Positions 52,019 to 63,154 of a stretch of 64,000 nucleotides of DNA are shown in pieces; position 1 is the first letter of the stretch, and the number at the start of each line of letters is the position of its first letter. Location: NCBI GenBank assembly GCA_023091665.1, contig JALJCQ010000030.1, positions 2,978,501-3,042,500 of the forward strand, written 5' to 3'. Under the pieces are notes generated by a model. It saw nothing but the letters and a program-made list of their open reading frames with translations, was not told where the DNA came from and searched no databases. A program made the position numbers and the translations under genes. The stretch is from Pythium myriotylum. Taxonomy: Eukaryota > Oomycota > Peronosporomycetes > Pythiales > Pythiaceae.

Positions 52019-54016
52019 ATGTCGCAACGCTATATCTTCCTCCGCATGGCGTCGTACAAGGACCTCCTGGACGAAAGCTACGGCCCCTACTCGTCCATGG
52101 CCGATGCGCCGCGCCTGCGCCGCCGGTCGTCGGCGTCGTTGCCGTCCAGCCGCTCCTCGCGCGCGCCGAGCCTTCGCCACTACAGGAACACTCCGTCGGG
52201 GAGAGCTGCCTCCTGCAGCGTGACCGGGTACGACTCACCGCAGATGTACCGGGGAACGCCTGGTAGTGCTGGCTCCTCGGGCGTTCCGATTCGTGACGCG
52301 CCGATGTACTCGCCCATCAAGTTCAAGTACTCAACCGAGTATCTCGACGAGTTGGAGAATACGATCCCGTCGGTGATCGACGACGAGTTGCAGCAGGTCG
52401 ACGAAGACGAGGACTTGCGCCAACTGGACCCGTCGCGCTTCCAGTTGTCGAAGGAAGTCCTGTTTCTCGTAGCGTGTTTGGTTGTGCTCGCCACATCCGG
52501 TGGTCTGATCCTCGGATTCGGACCAGTCTATTCGACGCTCCTGCGAGAGAACCAGTGGTCCGAACTGTGTGACCAGCCAGCAACTGCCCCATCCATTGGG
52601 CCAATTAAAGCCTGCGCCAAGCAGGAAGTCCGGCTTCAGTACGTGTTCTCTACGAGTTTCTTGTGCCTCAGTGCTGCCAACGCTTTCTTTGGGGTGTTTC
52701 TCGACGTTGCTGGCCCTCGCCTGACCGCGCTGGTTGGACTAACTATGTCGACACTAGGAAGCTTTGCTCTCGCATTCGGAGATTCCCACAATGGAACGGG
52801 TGCATTCATCATAATCGGGTATTCGCTTCTCGGGGCAGGTGGTATGGGATCATACCTCGCTGCTTTCCAAATTTTGCAGCTGTTCGAAGTTCAAGGATTT
52901 GTCTGCAGCGCGCTGTCAAGTCTGTTCAACTGCTCTGGATACATATTCATGCTTCTTCAGGTGGATGGAATCTCACGGTCATCGTTTTTTCGCTACTACA
53001 GGTATGTTTCCACTGGGCAACTGCTGAGTATCAATTGTCTAACTGATCCCCAACGATATTGTTCAGTATTATTGTGGTGGTCAGTATGATCCTATGCTTT
53101 TTGCTCTTTCCGACGAACAACATTGTCCGCCCACACGACCGGTTAGCTGTTCCGACGTACCATATAGAAGCACCACGCTGGGTTGTACGTGGAAAGTTTC
53201 GAGTCTTGATGACGCCGTGACCTCTAACAGTTCTCATTTTAGAATCCCCTTGGTCTCATGGATGGTATGAAAGGAGAACTGAAGCGCCGGGACTTGTGGT
53301 ACTTCGCGGTCTACTTTGGGTGGATATCTCTCATCTTCGGATTCGCAGGAGGGGCCATCCCAAGTATTCTGGCTTCTCTCGGGAGTGATAACCCGACGGC
53401 TGTGGAGATGTACACGAACATTCTCTATCCGGTTCTCGTGAACGGCACATTCATCTACTCACCTCTAGTGGGATATGTTATCGACCACTATGGTTTCAAA
53501 GTGATCTTCGTGGCATGCCTGGTCATGGTGCAGGGATTCATTGCGCTGTTACTAGTCCCGTCCCTCCACGTTCAAGTATTAACCTTCTTCGTTTACGCGT
53601 TGGCCCAAGCATGCCTCTATGCTCTGCAATTTGCATACATCAGTGAGTCCCACCCTTTCCATATTTCTTTCACTGAGACTAATATTTTCGTGTTGTTTTT
53701 AGTGATGTGCTTCCCACCTGAACTGTATGGAACACTTCAAGCCTTCTTGGCGATCATTTCGTTCGTGTTTGGTTTGCTGAACTATTTACTCAATCCGTGG
53801 ACACAAATGTATCTCAACGGAGATTACACGATCGTCCTATTAGTCCTCGGTACTCCAACGGCTATTCTCTACTTCTTCATTTATGTGGTGAAGGGATGCG
53901 AAGATCAGACCGTCACGTATGATAAAGATGGCAAGCCTCTGATTGCATCTATCCCACTCGAAGAACTAAAGAAGCGACATGCCAGCGATGCCGACGAACG
54001 CACCAGGCTTATATGA
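52019..54016 (+). CDS. Major facilitator superfamily transporter (SLC43/LAT3-like)
   Basis: Exons 52019-53001, 53067-53184, 53243-53642, 53703-54016, with introns of 65, 58 and 60 bp, giving 604 aa. The last intron is a multiple of three with no stop and could be read through by mistake; GTGAGT and TTTTAG mark it. A 145-residue hydrophilic, Ser/Arg-rich N-terminus is followed by about 12 membrane helices in two halves: VLFLVACLVVLATSGGLILGFGPVY (first helix, parts shown), FFGVFLDVAGPRLTAL (MFS loop 2-3 motif A variant), then after the central loop WYFAVYFGWISLIFGFA and FPPELYGTLQAFL, similar to SLC43 amino-acid facilitators. Substrate not determined. The start may instead be ATG 52046 (MASYKDLL). 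Confidence 0.82.
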
Positions 54017-54263
54017 TTGGTGCGAGGAATCTCGATGCCGAGAAGAACTGACTACGTCGAGTCAACATTACAGGCTTAGTCTCGTGCGCTGGGACCATCT
54101 CAAGTTGAAGGAAATTCAAGTCACGATCACAATTCATTGCTAATAATCCAGCGGACCCAAGATTCGCCATCGGTTGATATTGTATCTGACCCGGTATCTC
54201 ATCAAATGTCGAAGAGTCGCGACAATTTTGGAACGTTTCTCGAGGGCATTTACCAGACACTTG

Positions 54264-57200
54264 ATGATGGCAACGCATGGAGGAACAGCAAGCGTGCAGC
54301 TTCACGCAATTGCAGGTCTCGCACCAAGCCACACAGCTCCATTTGTGCGCTTAGTTCATGAAGACGTGGTCGCGCGGCGCCACCGAGAAGTCAAGTCAAC
54401 CGACCGTGCGATCCTTTCGATTGAGTTGCCAGAAAATCGCAAGCAACCTCCTCATCTGATAAAGTCGAGGGGAGGGCGAGGTCGAAGTGAATATGTTGCA
54501 GATTGGAATGGTTCGAGTGGCGATTTGTCTCCCTGCACGGCATTCCTCCCGACAGAGGTGGACTGGATCGAAGTGCAAGTATGGAACCGCTTTGTTGATT
54601 TGGCCGTTTTTCTTGGCGCCACACAAGTATCTCTGCGCTCGATGCGACGCGACACGGAGCTGACTCGCGAGAACCAGCAACATGAAAGGCAAAGTCGCAC
54701 GATATGGTTTCCACTTGATCCGCCCAAGGGACTGACACAGTCAAAAAGTACTCCCAGCAGCCTTACTGTTCAACTTTCCATTTCATGGCACCCTATTCAA
54801 ACTCGGTTGCGGAAAACTCCTATCAAGATCGATGAAAAGCGTGGTACACCCGATGGCGTGGATAAAAACTCGACGTCGACAATTGTTGACCCAACGTTTC
54901 GGTTCAGCAAGCCTTCGAATCGTATTGAGTGGTCATCAATCGTTGCAGCTAACATTCGTCGGATTTTCTTCCAAGGTGACGTTGACGAGCTTCAAATGTT
55001 CTACAATGATGTCCTGTGCGGTGACATGGAAGGAGAAATCGAAAATGATGACGACATCGTCGTCGACGGAGACTACCTCCAGGCTTTCCGGCTGTGCCAG
55101 CTATCAGCCCAGTACCTTGATCACTGTGTTGGCTTGCTCGATAATCGAAGAGAGGAGTATACTGAGCTTCATCACACGCTGACTCTGTCACGTCGGGCTA
55201 GACGCAAAGACTACAAGGCCGCCGTCGACAAAAAGAGAAGATTGGCAAAGGAAGCAGCTGATTTGGACACGTTGCTGACTACGTATCGGAAGCTGCTTGA
55301 ACATCAAGGGGGAGCTTCTCCGAGCGCACCACACCAACTACAAAACCTTATGGTAGCACCGACATATCTGTCTCCTCGCGCGAGCGACAGCTGTGACCCC
55401 AAGACTTCACCAACAGCATGTGTTGTCTCCAAAAAACCTATCTTCTTGATGACATGGGAGGAACGCGAACAAGCCAGAAAAGAAGAAAAGGCAGCAGATA
55501 AGGCAAGACGCATCAAGGAAGAAAAGTTGCGTCTCCAACGGCTCCATCAAGAGCGATTGGACCGTGAGACTGTTGATCGCGGCATGTCGAAGTTAGCTCG
55601 AAGGCGCAAAGAGCGAAGTGCAGTCGTTTTACAGCGTTTTGTGCGGTCATTTCTCGTTCGACGGCGTGCAGATCGCTTAGTCAGAGTGCATCATGCTGCG
55701 TGCAGTATTCAGAAGCATGTTCGGCGTATGCTGTGCGTGAAGAATTGGCCTTTCATGAAAGGTGTACTCCGAGAAGTTAGAGAAGGTCGGACGATGTTTT
55801 TACATGATCTCGAGAGTGACAGACTGCGTCGTCGTGAACTTGGCGAAACGGGTTCTGCCGCGTATCGGACCAATGCACGACCTCCTAGTGACGACAAAGA
55901 TATCAATAATTCGCCCACATTTGTGAAGAGACCGGTTCAGGCGCTTCATCTGGTGGCTGTGTGGAAGAAGCTGAAACAGGTTTTCTCACTTGCGTGTCAC
56001 AAAGGGACTAGTGCTGTTGCCATATTCAGAAAAATTGACACGCGAAGCGATAGCGTCATCGATCGCGCCGAATTTCGGGCCGGCATTCGTCACTTTGGTG
56101 TCAAGATTGATCGTCAAATGACGCGTGGTATCATTGCACTATGTCGTGGAAAATGTAGCGCTCAGGCTAAGCCGCTGACGTTGAGTTTCAACCAGTTCTG
56201 TGAGGGATTTGAGCTACCGATTCCCAAAGATCCACCAACACCCGTTCAAGATACGTCGACAAGTTTAATGCCATCGCAATACTCAGCAAGTTCCTCTCGC
56301 AGTTTAAGTGTCCACTCGTCTCGAAGCTCGGGGGGAGGTGGAGATCATGCTGACTGCCTCACTGGTCAAACAATTGAAGATGTCGCCGAAGCTGTTTCAA
56401 AACTACGTACCCGTGTTCTTCAATCGGCGCACGATCATTTGGCAGCCCGAAACACGGATGTGACTGACTACTTCGCATTTCGGGAGGCATTGCGTTACGT
56501 TTTTCAAGAATTTGATGTTGATGGAAACGGTGAGCTCGACCTCCATGAACTCGTTGAGTGTATGAGCGCCGTCGGGTTCCAGGTGACTCCAGAAAATCTT
56601 ACTATCGTCCGAGAGTGTTTCGTATCCGACGCATCCAGTGGGAGCGTGAGTATCTCCGAGTTCATTTCGTTCGCTCTGGGAGGGATGAAATCCGCCTCAA
56701 CAGTACCGAAGCCCATTGATGAAGAATTAGGTATTCTAGGCCACAAGCTTCGCGATGCAATCTTGGAGAAAATCAGGATAGCACGCAAAAAGGTAGACTC
56801 AATTGAGGAAGCAGTCCGACTAGTGTTCAAACGGGCCTATCGCACCAAATCGCAGAAGTCTTGTGGTCGACACGAGTTTGCTCGTGTTCTTGCGACTCTA
56901 CGACTTGGGTTCTCTCCTGCGCAGCTGAGTCTCCTCGTGTTGCGACTGGATCAAGACAACGACTGCACGATATCCATCGATGAGCTGCTGAGATGGCTCC
57001 GACTGTGTGGAAGTGAGGCATGCCCAATTCGTGTGCCTAACCATCCAGAAGCCTCCATGCACATGCGGTCAACGGGGTATTTGTCGTCTGGATCGTTCAG
57101 TGACAAGTATATCCGGAACATCTTGTTGGAGATGGCTGGTGTTTCCAGGGAAACGACGCGAGGTGAGAGATCTGAACGCGTGGAGGCTCTGTTTCGAAAA

Positions 57201-58265
57201 ATCGATGAGAACGGAAGCAAAAAAATCAACGTGGACGAGATCACCAACTTCCTCTTTCGGATTGATCTGGCAAGTCTTCATGCAGTACGTGACAAAGAAG
57301 AAGGCGACGATCTCCGCGTAGATGGACGTGATCTTGCTCAGCAGATTTTGAGGCTAATCGATTTGAACGGGAATGGTGTCGTGACGCTAGAGGAATTGAT
57401 GGGGTTTGTTGTGGATGAGCCAGGCACCGTCGGCGAGCGATACGCGATCATCGAGGGTGTTCGACACACAATGCAAGACGCTTTTGCAGACAAGATTACT
57501 CTCCTTTCATGGTTCCACTCCATTGCAGGATCAATCAAGGTTGACATAGGGTCCTCGACACCGGACGAAACAAAGGTGAGGGCTCGAGAGTTCAAGAACG
57601 CGGTACGAAGCAGATTTCCGTTCATTGGTTCCAAAGATCTTGATGAGGCCGTGAAATTGCTGGATGCGGATAAGAGTGGGTGGATCACTGAGAAAGAGTT
57701 GCTGGAGTGGCATTTTCCAACCCGCGACATTGAAGAAGTCACATCCATAATCTCTCGGGCATGGACGGTCGAGCGGCGTAAGTCCAAGTTGGAGGATGAT
57801 GCCTTCGTCGATGTCTTGTACAAACGTTTTGATCACGACGGAAACGGATTGATCGCAAGAAAAGAAGTTCGCGATGGATTCCGCACTTTCCGCGTAGACT
57901 TAAGCGAGGATGAAACGGCTCTGCTCATTAAGGAATTTGATCAAGATGGGGACGGCTTTTGGAACAGGATGGAATTTGCAGAGTGTGTCCGAAGGCTATT
58001 ACCTTCAATCTCAACTCATCAAGCCGCATTGGTTGACAAGGAGAGTGAGGATGGTTCAGCTTATTCGTCCGATAAAGATCCGGGCGATAAGGACTACGAC
58101 TCCCTCGACCTTGAGGATTTCGACAATGAGGATGGCAGCTCACTTGGTGATCTCTACCCTCTCACCGAGTCCCCCATCCATTTCGATGAAGTCGCAGTCG
58201 CTCGATCGAGGAAAAAGAAGATGGCGGTCGTCGAGTATAGCGAAGACTTTGACGAAGATGGCTAG
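54264..58265 (+). CDS. Giant C2 / IQ / multi-EF-hand calcium-binding protein (1333 aa)
   Basis: Single exon. The N-terminal roughly 190 residues look like a C2 domain (VQLHAIAGLAPSHTAPFVRL, then WIEVQVWNRFVDLAVFLG). A Lys/Arg/Glu-rich helical segment (EEREQARKEEKAADKAR) leads to two IQ-type calmodulin-binding motifs at about 453-493 (VVLQRFVRSFLVRRR and CSIQKHVRRML). The C-terminal 750 residues carry at least eight EF-hand loops, among them DTRSDSVIDRAEF (about 592), DVDGNGELDLHEL (751), DQDNDCTISIDEL (897), DENGSKKINVDEI (981), DLNGNGVVTLEEL (1033), DADKSGWITEKEL (1134), DHDGNGLIARKEV (1191) and DQDGDGFWNRMEF (1227). The tail is acidic. A calcium sensor tethered to membrane or axoneme is inferred. 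The start is the first ATG; open codons precede it. The same frame continues after the TAG stop for another gene. Confidence 0.85.
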   Translation: MMATHGGTASVQLHAIAGLAPSHTAPFVRLVHEDVVARRHREVKSTDRAILSIELPENRKQPPHLIKSRGGRGRSEYVADWNGSSGDLSPCTAFLPTEVDWIEVQVWNRFVDLAVFLGATQVSLRSMRRDTELTRENQQHERQSRTIWFPLDPPKGLTQSKSTPSSLTVQLSISWHPIQTRLRKTPIKIDEKRGTPDGVDKNSTSTIVDPTFRFSKPSNRIEWSSIVAANIRRIFFQGDVDELQMFYNDVLCGDMEGEIENDDDIVVDGDYLQAFRLCQLSAQYLDHCVGLLDNRREEYTELHHTLTLSRRARRKDYKAAVDKKRRLAKEAADLDTLLTTYRKLLEHQGGASPSAPHQLQNLMVAPTYLSPRASDSCDPKTSPTACVVSKKPIFLMTWEEREQARKEEKAADKARRIKEEKLRLQRLHQERLDRETVDRGMSKLARRRKERSAVVLQRFVRSFLVRRRADRLVRVHHAACSIQKHVRRMLCVKNWPFMKGVLREVREGRTMFLHDLESDRLRRRELGETGSAAYRTNARPPSDDKDINNSPTFVKRPVQALHLVAVWKKLKQVFSLACHKGTSAVAIFRKIDTRSDSVIDRAEFRAGIRHFGVKIDRQMTRGIIALCRGKCSAQAKPLTLSFNQFCEGFELPIPKDPPTPVQDTSTSLMPSQYSASSSRSLSVHSSRSSGGGGDHADCLTGQTIEDVAEAVSKLRTRVLQSAHDHLAARNTDVTDYFAFREALRYVFQEFDVDGNGELDLHELVECMSAVGFQVTPENLTIVRECFVSDASSGSVSISEFISFALGGMKSASTVPKPIDEELGILGHKLRDAILEKIRIARKKVDSIEEAVRLVFKRAYRTKSQKSCGRHEFARVLATLRLGFSPAQLSLLVLRLDQDNDCTISIDELLRWLRLCGSEACPIRVPNHPEASMHMRSTGYLSSGSFSDKYIRNILLEMAGVSRETTRGERSERVEALFRKIDENGSKKINVDEITNFLFRIDLASLHAVRDKEEGDDLRVDGRDLAQQILRLIDLNGNGVVTLEELMGFVVDEPGTVGERYAIIEGVRHTMQDAFADKITLLSWFHSIAGSIKVDIGSSTPDETKVRAREFKNAVRSRFPFIGSKDLDEAVKLLDADKSGWITEKELLEWHFPTRDIEEVTSIISRAWTVERRKSKLEDDAFVDVLYKRFDHDGNGLIARKEVRDGFRTFRVDLSEDETALLIKEFDQDGDGFWNRMEFAECVRRLLPSISTHQAALVDKESEDGSAYSSDKDPGDKDYDSLDLEDFDNEDGSSLGDLYPLTESPIHFDEVAVARSRKKKMAVVEYSEDFDEDG

Positions 58266-58385
58266 CTGGCCCAGATCCAATACATTCGATATTCTGAGCA
58301 GATCGATCTAACTGCGAAAGGTCGCGATTTGGGACTCTCAATTACGAATGCAGCGAGCGGCGTGCAAACCACTGGTAGATCGATT

Positions 58386-61300
58386 ATGACGTCGCGAGCA
58401 CCACTCAAAAGACAGAATCGACCGAACAATGTGCATTTCCGAGGGCTTGAATCACCAGGCGACGGTCCTTCCCCCGGAATTCAGTTCATGCGCGGATCAT
58501 TTAGCACTCACTTGCTGTCGCTTGAATCACCTCCCCCGACGCGTGGACGCGGCCCTACTTGTGAGTCGAGCAGTACCGCGAGTATAGGTCTCGAGTCACC
58601 GGCACACAAAAGATCACCCCCCGTGCCAAGCACTTTACCGAGGCCTCCAATATGTGGCGACATGAGGAGAAGGACACAGTCTCCAATTCCAACTCTTCCT
58701 CCTCCTCCTCCTCCTCCTCCATCAGTTCCTGGTCTCAAGGAACCAAAACTTCCTGTATCGCCATCGGGAGGAGGAAAAAGGGACGACCCTCAAGGTTCCC
58801 AGGTCTCTCAGTGTGTCAATGTTTCGGTAAATCCTGTCGATGCACTCGTGAAGAAACTGCGTCACCAAGCTACTGAGCTTACGAAGGTGTATGAGCAGAT
58901 CGAAAAAAAGGACAGAGAGCTACACGACCTTCAAGAACAAGTAAATCAGCTCACTGTTCGACTTGAGGAGCACAAGAGCAAACTTCGACCGGCAAAACTA
59001 CGAGAGAAAGGTCTTAAATGCTGGTCGAAATCTGGTGTGGGTTCTGGTTTGGCAGAGGAGACAACGATGCCCAGATGCACGAGTGGGGCTTCCGATAGTT
59101 GCCCACCTACACATGAGGACAGGTCAGAAGCTAGAGCCATCCAAATCCAGACAGTGGAAGAAGCACTACGTGAACTCCGGCGGTTTCATCTCGAGTTTCA
59201 AGAACATAAGTCGACAGAACAGGGTTCTCTAGGCATCGCTGACGTTGAGCGAGAGCAACGGCTCTATATCCGCGTGCTAGAGGAAGCTGTTCATCTGAAG
59301 GCATCCGAGCTGAGTATTACGGGGCACGAAGAGCTTCTTGTGGTCTTGGCGGAGCTGCGCCATACAATCTACCAGCAAGAGCAGGAGATCGGGGAGCTCC
59401 AAAAACTAGTGAACACTCAAAAATGTGAAGTGCTGTCATCAAATACAGCACGACTTCAGATTGAAGAGGAATTACAGCGAGAGAAGACGCTGCGGGAGCG
59501 AGAATTGGTCACTGCCAGGGAGAGAGAATCGTCTCTCCAACATCAACTAGAGGAGGCGCAGCGCCTTGTGCACACAGAACATATGCGATTCCGTCAAGAG
59601 CGAGTATTACAAGATGAACAAGCCAAGCGACTGGCAGCGTTGGAGCAGGATTTAGCAGTTCACAAGCAAGAGATCCGAAGCTGGGAAACCACTCGTAGTG
59701 ACGCGTGGACGAAGACAGAAGCTAGTCTATCTCGAGAAGTCGAAGCGACCAAGGCGTCGTTGGAGCAGGAACGGTCGCTCGTGATTCATCTAAGAGATGA
59801 ACTTGGCAAGTCGGAGCGTCAAGTCCAAGAGCTTCAGGTTTTGCAAGAGGGGCTTTTGGAGTCTGTAGACAAGTTCGTGAGCAAGGAAGCTCAACTTGAA
59901 GGCCGAATTAAAGAGCTGCAGCAAGACGAAGAGGCTGCCCAGCGATACCAAAACGAAAACAGACTGTTGCAGACGACCATAGACGAGTTACGTGACGAGA
60001 TCTTAACCCTGGAGAAGGCGAACTCAGCGCTTCAGTGTCGACTTCGGGATTTTGATACCATCTCAAGTCTTAACTCGGATGTTAGGAGTGCTTTGCTAAC
60101 AGAGGACGGAACCACAATCACTTCCGATGTTACTTCTGAGCAGCTTTCCATTGATCGATGGGTTTTGGCGCTGCAACCGAAGCTGGCGTCTGTTGAGATT
60201 TCGCTTCCTTGGCTTCATGAGTTGGTGACCGAGATGGGTCTCTGGTCTTCACGACTAAGGGACGATTGGAATCAGTTGGGACAACTACGAAAAAATGCCA
60301 AGGTCCTTGACGAGAAAGCAGAAGCAAGCAGATTGGAAATTGAAACGTTGCATGTTGCGCTGATGGATACCCAGTCCAAGCTCATCAAGGTACTCTTCAC
60401 TATCTCTGCGTTATCTGTTTGTCACAAACTAATTTTTGCTACAAAAAGACCGAGTTGAATGCTGAAAAGGCTCAACTTCGATTGTCGACAGCGGAAGAAG
60501 AGCTTGCAGAAGCCCGCGCTCAAGTCCAACTGGGAGCGACGCTTGCGGAGCAGATTTTCGGGCAGGAGAACCTGTTGAAGTTCCAGCAAGAACGTCTCAA
60601 GAGCGCGTTGGAGCAAAACGAGGAGATGGTGGAGGTCGAGACACGATTGACAAATTTGTTGGATGAAAAAGAGTTGCAAATTGTGCAGCTCCAGCACCGA
60701 CTACACCAATGTTTGCAGCAAGAGGCTGTCCTTCGAGAAGTCGAACGTGAGCTTGAGAATGCCGCAGCTCTGTCTGAGGACCAGAATGTGTGGAACCAGC
60801 AGCTCACCGTTGAGCTCGAGCATTTGGAACTTGAAAAGGGTGAGCAAGATCGACTGGTAGAGATACTAGAGAATCGCGAAGGGATCCTTTCCACAAGTTT
60901 CACTCAACTATTCACGCAGTACATGCAATTTGTTGCTGCCAGCAAACAGCGACTAAAGGACGAGTGCGCGATCGGTAGATTAAACCAGAAGCTTCCACGA
61001 TCCACCTACGACGAGGCGCTTGGAAGTGGCGATGTTTTGCAGATGCTTCGAGTCTTCCCCTCGCTCGTAGAGGATTATCTTGCTGGTGTGATGCTCAGTG
61101 TTCATGGACAGCTCGCAGAGCAAGGTCGGAAAGAACCGAGCCGAAAACAGGTACTGCCCGACTACAGTGTATGAGAGGTCCCTTTCGACAGCGAACTGAT
61201 CATGTATGTATGCGATACAGAAAACGAGACCGACGTCCGAGGTATTGAAGTTGGTCGATGCGGACGACAAGAACAACCAGATCGGCGACCTTGGGGTTAA

Positions 61301-61421
61301 TCGTTCGAGAGGACCGAATCAGTGGCAAGGAGAGGATGAGGAGGTGCTGGGCACGCAACTGCGCGAGATCGCTGCTGCCTTCAACCGGTTCAAACTGCGG
61401 GAACCAAGTGTCACACAGTGA
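58386..61421 (+). CDS. Long coiled-coil protein (three exons, 968 aa)
   Basis: Exons 58386-60389, 60449-61150, 61221-61421, with introns of 59 and 70 bp, both phase 0. A Ser/Pro-rich N-terminus (about 1-140, with a run of Pro: PPPPPPPPS) is followed by nearly continuous heptad-patterned coiled coil from about residue 150 to 830 (for example LTKVYEQIEKKDRELHDL, EQEIGELQKLVNTQK, LEQERSLVIHLRDELGK). The C-terminus (RPTSEVLKLVDADD, then REIAAAFNRFKLREPS) is short and less charged. No motor, kinase or known centrosomal domain was recognised. Only 120 bp separate its ATG from the stop of the EF-hand protein in the same frame, and the intervening codons are open. Confidence 0.8.
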
Positions 61422-62272
61422 CCAGTCTGCGCGATCTTTCCTCGGTACTGTACCCGCTTGCTTGGTGAGTGTGAGCCCCATGGAAGAGACACCGTGGACA
61501 GCAACCCAGCACACCCATGACCACTGATCGACCCCCGACCTTTTTTTTTATTTGCGAGTGTGCCTGCACTTTCGTGTCACAAGGGCATCGATCGGCGCCT
61601 TATTCGATTTGGTACATCTGAGCTGAAGCCTTCAACTAAATCAGAGGGCATCGCGATGCAACGATCCATCGTTCGAGCAAGACCAAGCGAGGGACGACGT
61701 AACATGTCCCAGATCCTTTGGCGCAAGACAAAGCCCCCTCGAGTGTCTGTGTCGGTCGCTTCATCTTCCACGTCGAAGGTTGCGATGCCCGCGACGCTCC
61801 ACACTGCCATGGCTGCTGCGAGTCTCGTTATCCCCAGCGACTGAGCGAGTCACGGGCCACTCGTCGTGGCTGGGTGAACCCATCGGGAGATCTCCATGTG
61901 GTTTCCTCCCGAATATTTTTCGAATCAAACAAGGCAACTCGCGAGTGTATCAGCTATTGATTGGCTGAAATCGCGTAGATACATCTCCGATTAACCAATC
62001 AGCGCGAAGGAGCGAATTTTTCGAGCCTTTTGGGGCTCCTGTCCTGTCCGGGCGGCTTCTCAGCTGAGTCCTACGTACGTGCACCTTGGCTCCCTGCGAC
62101 GGTGCGCCCGGTATGTTCACCGTGCGACTGTGTTGGACACTCGCTCGCTCGGAAGCGACTTAAGGACCGAGAGAGAGAAAAGGTCGTTCTCACCATCTCG
62201 CTCATTCCTTCTTTTCCCTTGCGCCTCCCAACGCATTCCTTCCTCACTTGCTCTCTCTTCCTTCGCATCACA
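61422..62272. other. Intergenic region with a possible small antisense frame
   Basis: An 850-bp spacer. A 77-aa minus-strand frame (61577-61810, MAVWSVAGIATFDVEDEA) reads somewhat protein-like but has no family match that I know. CCAAT-type sequences (AACCAATCAGCG near 61995) precede the TMEM198-like gene. Confidence 0.4.
62200..62215 (+). promoter_or_regulatory. Oomycete-type initiator
   Basis: GCTCATTCCTTCTTTT closely follows the oomycete initiator/flanking pattern GCTCATTYY..; it lies about 58 bases before the TMEM198-like start codon and is a likely transcription start. Confidence 0.6.
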
Positions 62273-63154
62273 ATGGCGACAACCTCTCGCAGCCTCACGC
62301 TCCTGCTCGCACTCGCGTTGCTGCTGCACTCGGCGGCCGCGCTGGCCAGCGACTCGGCGCTCTCGGTGCTCAACTCGACCGACGACATCAAGATCGGCGG
62401 CAGTGTGCTCGCGATCGCCGCCATCGTGGTCGGCGTCTTCATGTGCATCACCGGCTACCGTCTCTTCCGCATCGCCATCTTCGTCTGCGGCTTCATCCTC
62501 GGCGGTATCGGCGTCGCCAGCCTCATCGAGTGGGCCTTTAAGAACGAGAGCTGGCTCAACACGGCCTCGTGGATCGGCTTCTTCGCTGGCGGCCTGCTCG
62601 TGGGCATGATCGCCATGTCGCTCTACAGCCTCAGCATCTTCGTGGCCGGCGCCTCGGGCGGTGTGCTGCTCGCGTTCGCCATCCACACGACGGTCGCCTA
62701 CAAGATCTCGCAGAGCGACCCGAACGTCGTGCTCGTCATCCTCGCGGTCGCGCTCGGCCTCATCTGCGGTGTGCTTGCCATCAAGCTCGAGAAGCCCGTG
62801 CTCATCATCGCCACCAGCTTCGTCGGTGCCATCGCGGTCGCCTGGGGCGTTGGCTACTTCGCCGGCGAGTTCCCGAACGGCGCCGACCTCAAGCACTACG
62901 CGTCCAACATCAACGGCGACACGATCATCTCGATCCCGAGCGCCTGGTGGGGCTACCTCGCCGGGATTCTCGTGCTCTTCGTGTTCGGCATGTACGTGCA
63001 GTTCCACAAGACGGGCCGTGGCCAGAAGTACCACCAGCACAAGGGCATCGCTCGCTCGCAGCAGGCCGTGCCGCCGCAGTACGTCGAGGCCCAGACGCCG
63101 CCCGGCAACGTCAACGGCAACCCCCGCTACGGCAACCCTATCTCCCACGTGTAA
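62273..63154 (+). CDS. TMEM198/DUF4203-like multi-pass membrane protein (293 aa)
   Basis: Single exon. A signal peptide (LTLLLALALLLHSAAALA) is followed by a short extracellular stretch and seven or so hydrophobic segments: SVLAIAAIVVGVFMCITGY, then IAIFVCGFILGGIGV, GFFAGGLLVGMIAMSLY, VVLVILAVALGLICGVLAI, VLIIATSFVGAIAVAWGVG and YLAGILVLFVFGMYVQF. The pattern G-Y-R-L-F after the first segment and the Gly-rich helices fit the TMEM198 family. The cytosolic tail (50 residues) is rich in His, Gln and Pro. The function of the family in protists is unknown; in vertebrates TMEM198 promotes LRP6 phosphorylation. A paralog begins 677 bp downstream. Confidence 0.82.
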   Translation: MATTSRSLTLLLALALLLHSAAALASDSALSVLNSTDDIKIGGSVLAIAAIVVGVFMCITGYRLFRIAIFVCGFILGGIGVASLIEWAFKNESWLNTASWIGFFAGGLLVGMIAMSLYSLSIFVAGASGGVLLAFAIHTTVAYKISQSDPNVVLVILAVALGLICGVLAIKLEKPVLIIATSFVGAIAVAWGVGYFAGEFPNGADLKHYASNINGDTIISIPSAWWGYLAGILVLFVFGMYVQFHKTGRGQKYHQHKGIARSQQAVPPQYVEAQTPPGNVNGNPRYGNPISHV

